In this document: piece after piece, positions 10,319-22,403 of the stretch | Layout of the letters: each line of letters opens with the position of its first letter | How positions within the stretch are numbered: position 1 is the first letter of the stretch | From: Agrocybe praecox | Lineage: Eukaryota; Basidiomycota; Agaricomycetes; Agaricales; Agrocybaceae | Assembly: GCA_964017145.1 (NCBI GenBank) | Contig: CAXHKQ010000302.1 | Span: 1 to 64,000, forward strand | Reading direction: 5' to 3' | DNA: 64,000 bases | Program-made: the position numbers and the translations under genes | The notes under the pieces: model-generated | Seen by the model: the letters and a program-made list of their open reading frames with translations, nothing else | Database searches by the model: none | Told to the model about the DNA's origin: nothing

Positions 10319-12914
10319 ATGCCTACAGGGAAATTATACAAATTCAATGATGAAGTTTATTACTCACCAAATTCCACCGATGATGTATGTCTTCCTCGAA
10401 ATAGTCACGAAGACGATTCCGAGTTAGGGGCCAACATCTTCCTCTCTAAAACCAAAACTGTCAAGCTTTCAAGGTCCGGAGAAAATCATACCGTAAAATA
10501 CAATTTCTCAGCGATCTATCTATCGGATTACCAAAAGCCTCGTTGGTGGACGCGCCTTTGGGGATGGACGTGCTTTATTCCAAAGAGGGTCACATTTGAC
10601 GGGATCTTACGGCCTCTCCGTGCAGCTCAGAGACCTTCGAAGCCTGACCATGAAGGATACTACTCGATGAATCCGGAGGATATTCATGCATGGTCTAGGC
10701 TGGAAAAAGACTTATACCAATTTTATCAAATATTGGAAAGACATTTAGTTCTTGGTCTGATTTATCCCGCTTTACCTTGGGTATTTGGATATAAAAAGAG
10801 GTTCAAGTCGTTTTCTCGGGCTCTACAGGCAATGGAACGCTCTAGGGATTGGTTCATAGTCTGGGTGGGACTGATATCTTATGCCATCGCAAAGGCCGAA
10901 ACAGAAGAATTAACGCTAATGCAATACCCATATCTGCGTATTTCGAGTTGGTATGTAGCAGCAATAAGAGGAGGCTGCAATGCGGCATGGCTCGACGGTC
11001 TCATGTTCTCATGCGTCTATACTTTTGACAAGCGTGTTCGCAGAACAGGAATCTTTTTACATCCAGACTCACAACGGGAGGATCAACCCGCCGTCGAATG
11101 GTTCCGTGAATTCTCTATCCCAGTCTGGTTTCCATATAGCCCCGCAATTCACAAAAATCCGAAATTTGTACAGGGTCTACCTTCCGCCAGTCATCTCCAT
11201 GCACTATTTCCGCAATCGGGCAATGAAATTGAACACACTACTAGCTCGGTGCTGGGCTGGATCCCATTCTTTGACGCGCGAGACATAGAAATCGAAATCA
11301 TGATTCAAAATGCCACTCAAGACGACCTTCATACATGGAACATCTGAAGGAAACAAAACGGTGTTGCGGACTCTTCGGTGTACGAGTGGAAGGAAAATCC
11401 TCGCGGAGAATGGGTACGTCAGAAACTCACAAGACGCCTGGGAGAGCAGGCCCTTTTGGACTACAGATCATCTCAAACCCGATACTGTCCGTATTACAAC
11501 GAATATGACTGCTGCGAAGAGTTCGCACAAGTAGCTACAGAACTAGAGGAAGGACCATGGGCAGACGGCTTAGATTTCGACAAGGCCCAATCGCCAAATA
11601 CTGGGAACGGAGGTCAAGATGGAGCTTATGACATTAATGACGAAGACTTTGCATATACTGCGGAAGACATCCAAGAAGGAAATGATCGTTTTACCCAGGT
11701 CAGCGAAGAATCTTTCGTCGTCGAGCGCACCAAGAAAAGAAAATCCATGGCCAGGACCTTGTACCCTAACTTGCCTGATGACATCACTGTCCCAGAGATC
11801 AAAGACCGCATAGTCGATGAGATAACCAACATTCTACGCCTTTATTTTGGGTTTACTGGACCCCTTCCTAATCCATCTACCACTACAGCATTATCAATCA
11901 AAAGAACCACAGTGTTTCTAACGATTCTGGGCTTCAAATGGCAGCAACAGTGGCACGAGGCTATCTGTGGCGTCAGAAGTGTTCAAGTAGCAGAGGCATT
12001 CGTCCATAAATTGGCCTCAGGGGACACACACACTCTTCTGCCACAGGACGAGGAAAATTGGGATCTCAGCAACTCTCACCGAGAATGCATCACTTTGAGA
12101 AGGCGGTTCAAATGTATTCGCCGATTAGAACCCTCTAAGGATCGGACACCGTTATTTTTGTTCGATTTTGGGCGATCTGCGGCAGTTCCTTGGAAACTGG
12201 CGGTGACTAGTGCTTCAGATGCTTTAATGATTTGTAGGCTTCAAGACGATATGGACGAGCTGGAAATATGTCGATTCTTGCTGCACAATGGAATACCATT
12301 TCACACCCTTCTTCCTACATCATTACTGTCCCGCTCTAAAGGAACGCTCCCTGCCACGTTACCATTAAGACGGGAGGGTCACATATTTACGCCCCATGAT
12401 TATGAAGCATTTCAAGCACAACTTATGGACTTCCTTTGAAGTGGACGACGAGCAAGAGCTGCTTTAATGAGAGGTGGATATTCATGGAGACTAAGTGCGC
12501 GAGATGTCAATTTTAAGGATGTAGAAAAAGGTCCCGTTGGATGGAGCTTAATGAGGCACGAAATGTTCATAGTCGTTGACCCATTGACTGGTGAAGAATT
12601 GATGGACGACACTCTCACTCCTGCGGAAGAAGAGCTCATGTGTGGATCATACAGGTGCCTTACTGGTGAGTAGAGGCGGCGTGCAAGCACGAATTTTGGC
12701 ATGCTAAACTGTGTACATATACATAGGCCAGGGGGACCAAATCGCATTCAAATCTTGGTACCCTGAACCTCACCTGTATGAACATTCCGGCGTAAACTAT
12801 GGACGATGGACTGAATTGTCAGAGAGGCTGTACAGACAGATATCAGGGGATTCAGAAGCAGGAAGCACACATTATCCCGAGTCCTGTGGAATTGAGCAAC
12901 CTAAGAGTTCATGA
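10319..12914 (+). pseudogene. Unknown Agaricomycete-type protein, two in-frame stops
   Basis: One reading frame runs from ATG 10319 to the stop at 12912-12914 over about 845 codons. It is interrupted only by TGA at 11345-11347 and 12437-12439 and by one clear intron at 12666-12726 (GTGAGT...ACATAG, phase-consistent). No catalytic domain is recognised. Recognisable stretches are a Trp-rich N-terminal region (KPRWWTRLWGWTC), a hydrophobic middle, NEYDCCEEFAQ, RRARAALMRGGYSWRL and GDQIAFKSWYPEPHLYEHSG. From memory these resemble a family of large hypothetical proteins common in agaric fungi. That the frame continues with family-like sequence after each TGA argues for nonsense mutations in a once-intact gene, although the first TGA could be hidden in an unrecognised intron. 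Function unknown. Confidence 0.55.
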
Positions 12915-13325
12915 AAATGGAGGGCTGCCTTACATGGAAAAGGTTTCCTACGCCGAGTTCTGCACGCCGTGAATAGTAGGAGTGATGAATTGCTCAAGGA
13001 ACATGGAAAATAAAATTTGGGTTGACGTGTGGCTGGACTGACTCTCGATATGATTTTGATATTAATTTTTGTTGATTTGCATGGAAATAAGATATTTTGG
13101 TTCTATTTGATGCTGTTCTATAGAGACTATATATTTCTCCAATTGGTTCTTGACAACAACAAGCGTATTGGGTGTGTTATAACGACGAATAAAAAGGAAT
13201 GGATATTACGATCAAAAGAGTGAAGCAGTGGCATTGGTGGTTTGACTTGGCTCAGTACCTTCAGGCTTCGACTTTATCGTCCGGCAATGAGGCACGCCGT
13301 GTGGTGTAGAGAGAAGCATATATAT
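12915..13325. other. Intergenic, nothing recognised
   Basis: AT-rich sequence between two convergent genes. No RNA gene, repeat or credible coding frame was seen. Confidence 0.5.
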
Positions 13326-14600
13326 TCAGATGCTAAGATCGTCGCGCCCGTTATCTGGGTCAACGAGCCCATTAGCTGTTTGAGCGGATGCGGAGTGTCT
13401 AAGCGTAGTCATGACCATCGTTATGCGCATTGCCTCGGCATTCGGATACTGCTGATGGTATATAAAGTGCATGATATTGGGCATAGAGCCCATGGCCATG
13501 GAATAACAAGCCTACGCACATGTAACCATTATAAGCATGCTATAACGCTAACAATGTGTACTTACTGTGAGATTAAGGATGCTCATCTGCGCGAGTGCAT
13601 CCGACGAAAAAATGGTGAGCGACAAGGTCCAGGAGATGGTCGTAATAAGCATTGTGGACAATGGCCCACACAGACCAGCAATGACAAAAAATTTGCGAAT
13701 CGGACGAAAGCTGCTGGCCATAAAAAATCTGTAAGTGATAAACATTGCGTAACTGTCCGCAAGGATATCACCTGTGCAAAAACAAGTTAACCCTTGCTAT
13801 TCACTAGAGACAAGTGAGCCACTTACTAAGAATTACTGGTACTATAAACACAAGAGGAAGATGTTCTTGCACCTTTGCGAATCTACGGATACATATGGCA
13901 GTACCACTGATTGAAAGTGTAATACCCATCAAGATGGAGAGGACTGCAATGACCACCTGCTTCCGAATAAGCCCTTCAGTAATATAATCGCGGAGACCGC
14001 GTGCATACGAGACGTATATGCCAGCACGGGTAAGCCTACAAGTTACTCGATATAGAATACATTTGGGTTGGATTGAGACATACCAAGCTGACATAAAATA
14101 GCCATTCAGGGATGTTATGTATGCCGTCTTCAGGAACACCTGTTCCTCGTAATAGTGAGTGTCTGTTGCAAGTATATCAGTTGTCGACGAAGCACAAAGT
14201 ACCGACTGATGCTCACGTATATAAAGTACTACACCAAAAAGAAGGACATTAAATGCCTCAGCAACGAGGTAAAGAGGTCTTGCCACTAGAACTTGGACTT
14301 TGCTAGCTTGAGTTGGAGACGATGGAACGAGCTGAAGAGGGCAAGAGCATGTGCGAGATAGACATATGCTACAACAGTTGAGCTTTTATAAACTACCACC
14401 CAAAACTAGAGTTTGAAACGTACTGAACCACCAAGACGTGCCAAGCATGCCGAAGGTGACTGTCGAGGGAGAGTATAGTGCTTCGATTGAGCTGGTAAGA
14501 AGGGCAGAGAAAAACTGGAGAGACGAAAGGTATCGATGCTGACTTTGTGGAGTGGGTTCTTTAAACGTGCTTGTTGGAATTCGTTCCTGATGCATGGGGC
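13326..14600 (-). CDS. Multi-pass membrane protein, paralogue 1
   Basis: Spliced gene on the minus strand. Exons show ARPLYLVAEAFNVLLFG (membrane segment), NGYFMSAWY, TRAGIYVSYARGLRDYI, then VVIAVLSILMGITLSISGT (membrane segment) and LPLVFIVPVIL. After short introns come FVIAGLCGPLSTMLITTISW and ILNLTVS, then a last exon beginning ACYSMAMGSMPNIM and ending in a polar tail (NGRDDLSI, stop 13326-13328). The same modules in the same order occur at 18790-19934 and 25046-26129, so this is one of three paralogues. At least five to six hydrophobic segments suggest a seven-pass protein. No catalytic motif is seen, and receptor- or transporter-like roles are only guesses. The N-terminal exon is uncertain; it probably begins near 14600. 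Confidence 0.6.
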
Positions 14601-17220
14601 ATGCTTTAGCGTGAGATGCTGTCCCGAGTTACATGGCTTCTTAGCATCGGAACAGCGAGGAGTGCAAATAAGGAGCCATCGATTGGTTCAATTATTTTTG
14701 CTGGTTCAATTAATTTCGATTCGTAAGATAATCCCACCATATCAAGGACAATATTTTAAATTTCTAGAAATTCTAGTCAAGAAGAAAGCATTATGAATTA
14801 GTCGTGAATTGAACAGAGACTTAAAAACGTACTGCTGCACATTTCACCCTTTTCTCACTTTCTTAGATCTTGGGCTGATCTTTCTCCTAACATGAAAAAT
14901 CATGTAGTGCCGACATTCTTGAACCTACTAGAAGTTGTCGGTTGTCGCACGTCAGAGAAAATGGAGTTACAAATGAACCGACTCACCATACCGGTTTAGT
15001 CGCGTCTATATTTCTTTCGTTCTTTCTGAGCTGGCCGTAGCTGGCCACATCCTCGCTCTGGCCAAATCTTTGTAGCCACAGCCGCAGGGTCTTCAGCCAC
15101 AACGATAAGTGTCAACGAGACAGGATACGTCCAACTTTGAAAAAGTACGAAGGGTTTTGGAATATTGTCGCGTTGCCCTTTCGCTTGTTTCCCCCATCTT
15201 TCGTTAACGACTAAATCCAAAGTCTCAACGCAGAACGAAGTAATCATGGCACGATAGGAACCTGCGGATTCCGTGTATGAAATTGAGTGCGCGAAGGTAA
15301 TATATAGGTCGAACATACCAAGATGCACTCTTCGAACTTCTGATCTACACGACCGACAGAAGCAAATAAGATTTGAGGGAGAGCTCGACGACAATTGCCT
15401 ACATTTACAGCCCTCAATTAATACTGGACGTCAAATAAAGAACGTACGTACGAAAAACCGCGTCAAAAACATTGATTCGGTAAACATTGGGTAGACGCGC
15501 GCTTGCGCGCGGTTAACAAACACCGAGATTAGACGCGTGCAGTACTAGTGATAAATTGTTGACTAGTGCTGCAAGCAAAATAATAGTTTCGCAGATACTT
15601 CAACCAGGCTGGAGGCCTGGGAGTCGTTCAGGTGTGACACAGTACTGACGAAAGACAAAGTAAAGATCCGTAGAGGTTTGAGTGCAGCAGGGTAAACTCA
15701 CCCGTTCTGTAGGATTCCAGCATAAATATATTTCAATGCTCTAGATCTGTCGTTTTGCTTCGCTTTTGCTTCGTAAATATACTGTTGATTGAAAACCCAA
15801 CCGGTTAGAATTTCGAATTGTAATTATCTCGTTGGGAGTCGGTAGGCTGGGACTTTGGTTTGTTTATGGCTTATTCTCTTCACGATAGATCTTTTCCGAA
15901 CTCAGGATCCTGGCATCGCTTGGGGGTATGGTGGCAGGAATTCCATAGGTATTAGGAAGGATGCGTGGAGGCGTGAAGGTGAGCTATAAGTATATGGACG
16001 AACTTAAGTTAAAGAAATATAATGACTCATTAATAGACTTACGTCGGGTGTAACACGTTGAGCAGAGGGTTTGGAACGACGATGGAAATGGGTGTACGAG
16101 TATTTATCGAACAACGTACAATGACAGGATTCTTCGTTGTGATTCGTAAATGTCATCAGATATCCACCAAGAAAAGTCGGACGGTCTTGCCGTTGATAGA
16201 TAGATTGTGTGGTGCGTAGAAAAAATTAATCATAAGAGTAATAACTTGAATGACTGCCATTAATATTGTGCACGTATGGTTGTGGATTTCAGGTGTGCAA
16301 GTTGCTTAGTCACCTGCCGCAACTTCTTCCTCATGATGATCGTACAGGCGAACGTTCACTTACGAATTCGATCAACGAGAATTAAGGCTTAAGGCCATAT
16401 ATCTATCCCTTGTCTACTTGCCCTATATCTATTGTTTCACGGTACACCGAAAGCCCTGGAATTACATATTTCCGCTGCATTGAACTTCAGTTGGCGGCTT
16501 CTGGCCATGGGGAAATGGGACCTACGTCCAAGCTGCTCATTTTCAACTAAACAGTAATGATCATAGATTTGTTTAATATGTCTTTGTGGAGTGTGGTTAA
16601 CTTGCGACAGCCTAGGGCTCACAAATTCTTTTGGCGCTCGTGCCAAAGCGCCATACCCTTTACAATGGTCATCCAGCCCTCAGATAACAAGCGAGGACGT
16701 CGTGCCACATAAACCGACCCATATACAGGAGCTAGAGGGTCGTTGCAGTTGGGAGAAGTTGGGAGTCTATCTGGAGAGATCCAGCCTTACATGTGAGTCA
16801 ACAAGCGCCTACATTGTTCAGACTTCTATCAACCTTAAAATCGTGACCCAATCCTTTCCCTCATAAAGGAATTCACTCTGCTGAAATCTTAGTTACTGAC
16901 CCGAGCAGTAGAAAGGAACAAGAACTGGAAGGATTTCACTTCATGGTGGTTAGGTGGTTAGCGCTCAATGCCCCCCTACGTACTACTGTCTACATACGGG
17001 CATTGACTACTGTCTAACCTACAGTGATCTACAGAAGATGCGCAAGACTATAGACCAGTTGCATCCTGTGGTTCTGTACATATGTATCGCGCATAACCTT
17101 GTCGACTGTTTACGAGTTGTATTCACGACAGCCACTAGATCTGGTGAGTGTGAGAATATTGGAACAATACGGGATCCTCACACTGTCCCGTGTCTCGTTT
17201 CTCAGAATAGTGTTTATATG
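14601..17220. other. Long gene-poor stretch
   Basis: About 2.6 kb without a convincing gene. Open frames here are short, lack recognisable motifs and cannot be joined through good splice sites. A GCGCGC-TT-GCGCGC short palindrome lies near 15497-15510. No transposon termini were found. Confidence 0.4.
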
Positions 17221-17413
17221 TTCACGGCAAGTGTGCAAATTTAAAGTCACGATCATGGCCATGGTATCTCGTGTTTTGCAGAAGTTGTCCACTCGCCGTT
17301 GTTGGGGTCACAAATTCCTAGTTCACAGCAAATGTACAAATCTAAAGTCATGGTCATGACCATGGTATCTTGTGTTTTGCGGCAGAAGTCGTCCACCCGT
17401 TGTTGAGGTCAGT
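17221..17413. repeat. Two-copy tandem repeat, about 101-bp period
   Basis: Copy 1 starts at 17221 (TTCACGGCAAGTGTGCAAAT) and copy 2 at 17322 (TTCACAGCAAATGTACAAAT). Both continue through ATGGTATCT, GTGTTTTGC and GTTGTTG. Most differences between the copies are C/T or G/A transitions. Confidence 0.7.
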
Positions 17414-18789
17414 CTCCACTGATATATTCCTGGGAAGTACTGACTTCAGAGGATAATCAGTGTTCTCTTTATCGTACGTGGATATGTTCTGGCCGCCTGA
17501 TTTGCAGAGGAAGCCCACTTCAATGTGTACATTTCTCCTTTTTGTACCTGGGATTTTTCCTCCTTGGTCTATACCCCGCGCTGCTTGGGGTGTGCTATAT
17601 AGGACGCAGGGCGAGTCTTCTGTGCGCGTTCGCTTGTAAGTTCATGCTTTCTCGCATTGCATAAAAAACTTATCTCAGGCAGTTTTGAACCTTTGTTTAG
17701 AACGGATGATGTACGTATTACACATCTGACAAATGCGGTTCGGTTCAGCTATGGCTAGTTTACCGCCGCGTTAAACTGGTTCAACTCCCTTCACCCCAGC
17801 CTAACTATGTAAGTGCTCATCGTCGACCACATGTCTATGACCCTGAACATTCAGTCTGAAATATTTTCTTGCAGGCATACCATATACGCGATGTCAAAGT
17901 GCATTTCCTCACGGCGTGATAACAGCGGTATCGCTCGGAGTTTGACCCAACATTAATATTCAGCTTCATGGACCTGTCAGTCTTCAGAGACATTGAGCGC
18001 ACGCATTTCTACCTGATGGATATCGGTGTCTGTATCATCGTTGGAGCAGGTCTGGTATTCTTATCGATACATCGATGCTACTGCTGAAAACTTTGCAGCT
18101 TCGCAACCAGCAACTGGCCATGGACGGCGACCCTCATCCTCGTATAATTTCGACTACGACATGGTGTTTCATGATCAGAAGGCAGCGCGGTTGCCAATGG
18201 CAAGGTACTCACCCATGATTAAATTTAATTTATCCCTTCATGGCTGCTTCCCAGCATCTCGTAGTGGCAGAATTCGACTGTACGGGTTTCTTATTGGGCA
18301 GTCAATTCCTGATCAAATCATCATTCCAGGAACTAAAATTTTCTTTTCGATCATTCATTTAGGTATTTTGAGTACGGTTCGAACTTTTTTTTCCAGGAAA
18401 TTTCCCAGGTTTACGAACCTTGACGGACGATTGTTTTGGATGTCAATCTAGGTTGATGTACAGCACGTAACATTATTTTGGTAAATAGCCAATCATACCT
18501 TGTTTAATTTTTTTTTTTTTTGACCTTGTACATGTAGGCCTATGATAACGACACGGAAATCCACCCATGAGCGACACTCTGTTTCTCGTCTCACTTTTTT
18601 TCTCGCCAAAACAACAGACGTATGAATAAGTCACTATTTTTATTGAACACAGACTTCAAAATGTATATTTATAACATTCTCGTAAATATATGTTTGATTA
18701 ATTTTCCAACAAACAAGGAAGGTTTGCAGGTCAAGGGAATGTGATCAGTACTGAGGTCTGCAAGTTCGACCACAGTCAACGACGGGCGA
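17414..18789. other. Intergenic with one weak open frame
   Basis: A 141-codon frame at 18026-18451 has no recognised domain and a poor start context. I do not call it a gene. T-rich runs occur near 18510-18523. Nothing else is recognised. Confidence 0.35.
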
Positions 18790-19934
18790 TTATTTTGGTT
18801 GAATCGAGCCAACATGGCTATCATAATCCTCTAGATCTTGAAGGCCAATGTCTGAGGTCTTGAACCTTCTGAAGACAACTGGCAATCCGCTGCCTACTTC
18901 TGCTGATTCAACATCAGGGTGTCTCTTGTAGAAGAAGCTCATGATGGCGGGCATAGAAGCCATAGCCACAGAATAGCATGCCTGACAAAGCGTTAGATTA
19001 AAGTCTCGAGTATTATTTTCACTTACTGAGACATTGAACACACACAATTGTGCACGTAAATTCGACGAAAAAATTGTGAGCGATAAGATCCACGACGCCG
19101 TCGTAATAAACATGGTGGACAAAGGGCCACACCAACCAGCAAGAGTGAAACTCTTCAAATTTGGGCCGAGTGTGCTAGCCATGAAAAATCGAAATGCAAT
19201 GAATGTGACGTAGGTATCTGCAATAACATCACCTATCCAGAAGAAGAAAAAAAGACATTAATTAGTTCGCAGACCTGACAATGGTGGCAAATCATTCACC
19301 GCAGATAGCTGATACTTTGAATGCAAAAGAAAGGTGTTGGAGCCCCCCTCGTGTAACGCAAATGATTGCGCCAGTAACCGAAAAAACAATGCCTGCACAT
19401 AGAAAGACACACGAAAGTAGGATACTTTCGTAAATCATGTAGTCCATGATGCGAAATGAGCGAATGAGCGAGACCAAAACACCCGCACGCATGGCCCTAA
19501 CTTCATTATAATGGTGTCTATAAGGACGTGTACACGACTCACCACGTTGTCATGAGAAAGGCGTTGACACAAAGGGCGTACACAATGACTGGGATTTCTC
19601 CATCGCCGGAAAGATCTGTGCTTCATTGATCAACCAATGCTAGACTTCAAGGAGGAAAAGGCTTACAAACGAAGACGTTGCTCCCTAGGAGGACCAGGGC
19701 CATGGCCTCCGCAATGACATACAGAAGAACGTCCCACCGCATGCGACGGCCGAGAAGCTTTAAGCCCACCTGGTAACAAAAGAGCAGAAATGCGAGGGCA
19801 TTGGCAACGTAGACGAGAACTATAATGGCTTCGTCAGAGTTGCTCTGTCTGATATATAGAGCGCGTACCGAAAGTCCCTTTCCACATTGGCAAATATTGT
19901 TGGTCGTAAAGAATATGCGCGAGATAGTTGGCAC
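18790..19934 (-). CDS. Multi-pass membrane protein, paralogue 2
   Basis: Minus-strand gene with exons in the same order as the other two paralogues. IIVLVYVANALAFLLFCYQ and LLYVIAEAMALVLLGSNVF near 19640-19830 are the first membrane segments. MRAGVLVSLIRSFRIMDYMI and ILLSCVFLCAGIVFSVTGA lie near 19300-19492. LAGWCGPLSTMFITTASWIL and LCVFNVSVSE lie near 19020-19160. The last exon is ACYSVAMASMPAIMSFFY with a polar C-terminus ending at 18790. Introns of about 50-60 bp separate them. The first exon is uncertain, and an upstream piece across an intron at about 19850-19867 is likely. It looks intact over the readable exons. Function unknown; a basidiomycete-type integral membrane protein of probably seven helices. 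Confidence 0.65.
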
Positions 19935-20773
19935 GAAGCAAAGAAGAGAGTGGGTCGAGAGAGTGGGTGCTGAGGGGCGCAGCGTTGGGGCGTATTGTTG
20001 GGGGCGTAATCCAACCTTACTTTGACGAGTGTCTTCCGTTTATGTTGCTGTTCCACGGAGTTTTCGTTAGCGTGAGATGAGATGTTTTGAGCGGCATGTT
20101 GTTCCTTGGCATCCGAGCAGCGGGAAATAGAAAAGGATATAGGCACAAAGAAGAATAAGAAAGAAATAATAATAATATATATATATATCGGAATAGGGAA
20201 AATAGAGGCCTCCTCGGTCCTCCTAGAAAATAAAACACGACAACCCAGTGAAAAAAAAGAGGGGTTGAGTGCATGCTTTAATTTTAAAAGAAGACAGAGG
20301 AAAAACACCCATATTTAGTTATTTAGTTATTTTCCCTTCTCAAAATTACTTCATTCCAGTGAATGGTATTGTTGAGCATGGACCTACTAAATGTCGCACG
20401 TTAAGTTATACGGAGTTACAAAATCGAACCAACTCATACCAGTTTGGTCTTGATCCTGATAAACAAAGGGCTTCCCTCGGCCTCCTATGGTTGTCACAAA
20501 GCTGGATATCTACTCACGCTAGCGCCGACGACGGAGCCATTGGAAGGCTACATGCCCAGGAATATTTAATGGAATCAGGCCTTTCATGTTGGGTTATTCA
20601 TTGAAAAGGAGTGGTGAGGGTAACTCACTTGATAAGTAAATTAACGTGCTAACGTTTCTGCAACATAGGGCCCAAATTGGGCGTCTTGTAGAGGTATGAT
20701 TCATGCGCCCGCTGTAGCCAACCCATCGAAGACCCGCAAGGCATATTCCGTTATGCCATAGTGACGGCTTGAG
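19935..20773. other. Intergenic, nothing firm
   Basis: Contains a (TA)n-like run near 20170-20189 and purine-rich sequence. Open frames here are short and without motifs. Confidence 0.4.
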
Positions 20774-20860
20774 GGTAAGAGACCTTCGTGAAGAATTGAG
20801 TGTTGAAGGGGCTTGCAGGTAAGAGACCTTCACGAAGATATAAACGTTGATCGGGCTTGC
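20774..20860. repeat. Two 44-bp tandem units
   Basis: GGTAAGAGACCTTC starts at 20774 and again at 20818, each followed by a related stretch ending in GGGCTTGC. The second unit differs by small substitutions. Confidence 0.65.
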
Positions 20861-21834
20861 TCTCTGAGCATTCTTTGTTGACTTGTGGATGTGAACAAGT
20901 CACTGATTCGGGCGGGTCTGCATCTGAGATATTGAGATCGATGTCTAGAATGCGAGGATCTGCGCGCTTCGACGTTGAGGGTAGCTTTGATAAGTGCCGG
21001 AGTCTGTTGGGCCAGATGAGAAAACGAGGATCTGACTAAACCAAAAAAAAACTGAAGAGGACTCACCAAGGAGGGTGCTTCAATAGGCCTTCCTCTTTGT
21101 ACCGAAACACGACGCGGACCTGCGGATACCGATTATAAGTTTGAGCTCCTGAGCTCCATTGACCAAATTCATCCTTGTAACGCACGGGAAGGGCAGTTAG
21201 GTATAAATACCACCAGGCGAGCATATGACAAGTACACTGGAGTTTGTGCATGGGAAAAGCAACATCGCAGGGCGGCCCACTAAGCGCGCAGGACTAGAAG
21301 GCTTCGTAGATTGTTAGTTTATAAGCATAGCGGATAAGTATAAATATGCAAGTGGGTTTGCGAGGGAAGACAACCGCGAAAGTGAGAATGGTAGCGTGTT
21401 TCGTAGGACTTTCACGAAGGATAACTCGTCGCAATCGTGAGCTGAATGCGAATAGTTCAAGGCTATTCTCCGGCAAGAGTAAGTATAGTGGGCTTACTGA
21501 GTTCATGATGCTCGAGGCCTTGTGTAGTTTGCACGGTCGGAGCCGGACTGGATATTACTTCATTCTATGAGGGACCTCGCTAGGCTTGAATACCGCTTAA
21601 TCCTTGAAGTCGAAGGATTCTCATTGGACCCCGGTTATGACTTCTCGGTCGGGGGGTTGTACAAGTTAGCTTTGAAAGGCGAAAGTAGATTATACATAAG
21701 GAATAGGAAGACTGAGCTGGTGGATTTGCGATTCATGTTGGATTGGTCTTCTTCTGCGAGAACAGCGGGAACGCTAAAGGATGATAAGTGAGTATTGAAC
21801 TCTGTGCGTTCAACTGATAAAAGAGAACAGAGCC
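20861..21834. other. Intergenic, nothing recognised
   Basis: Several short frames on both strands, none with a domain, a good start or a splice partner. No repeat termini seen. Confidence 0.35.
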
Positions 21835-22403
21835 GCATGCATATGGTAGTAAATTCTAGAGTCATACATTCTATGTGTTCAACTTGTTAAGGAGACCGCG
21901 GTACAGGCGCTTGTTGAATCACTCACTAACGAATAGTCCTTCAACCCAACCTGTCCTCTTCTAACCGCTACAATCCCACTTAGCATGTACTTGCTTACGG
22001 TCGTCGTCATTCTCCTGCAAGTTGCATACATGTGGTAATAATTTGAGAGTCATATTCTGTGCATTCAACTTGTTAAGGAGAACGAGGTACAGGCGCTTGT
22101 TGAATCACTCACTAACGAATAGTCCTTCAACCCAACCTGTTCTCTTCCAAATGCTACAATCCCACCGAACGTGTATTTGCTTACGATCATCGTCATTCTC
22201 ATGCAAGTCGCATGCATATGGCAATAATTTGAGAGTCATATTCTGTGCGTTCAACATGTTAAGGAAAACGACGCACAGGCGCTTGTTGAATCACTCACTG
22301 AACGATGGTCCTTGTCCTTCAACCTAAGTTGTCCTCTTTCAACAGCTAAAATCCTATCCTGAGAGTGTAGTTCCTTATGTTCGTCGTCATTTTATGCGAA
22401 TTG
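21835..22403. repeat. Three tandem units of about 190 bp
   Basis: Units begin at 21835 (GCATGCATATGG), 22024 (GCATACATGTGG) and 22210 (GCATGCATATGG). Each contains GAGAGTCATA or GAGTCATACA, GTTCAACTTGTTAAGGAGA or a close variant, CAGGCGCTTGTTGAATCACT, AGTCCTTCAACC or a variant, and CGTCGTCATT or CATCGTCATT. Spacings are 189, 186 and about 194 bp. A fading start of a fourth unit follows. The inner frames are not shared as protein. Confidence 0.85.

Noticed and set aside
13242..13790. 182-codon plus-strand frame
   Set aside because: It overlaps antisense exons and introns of membrane paralogue 1, which have family support. Its peptide has no recognisable domain.
14996..15394. 132-codon minus-strand frame
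   Set aside because: No domain or similarity to neighbours. It lies in a region where frames of this size occur by chance on both strands.
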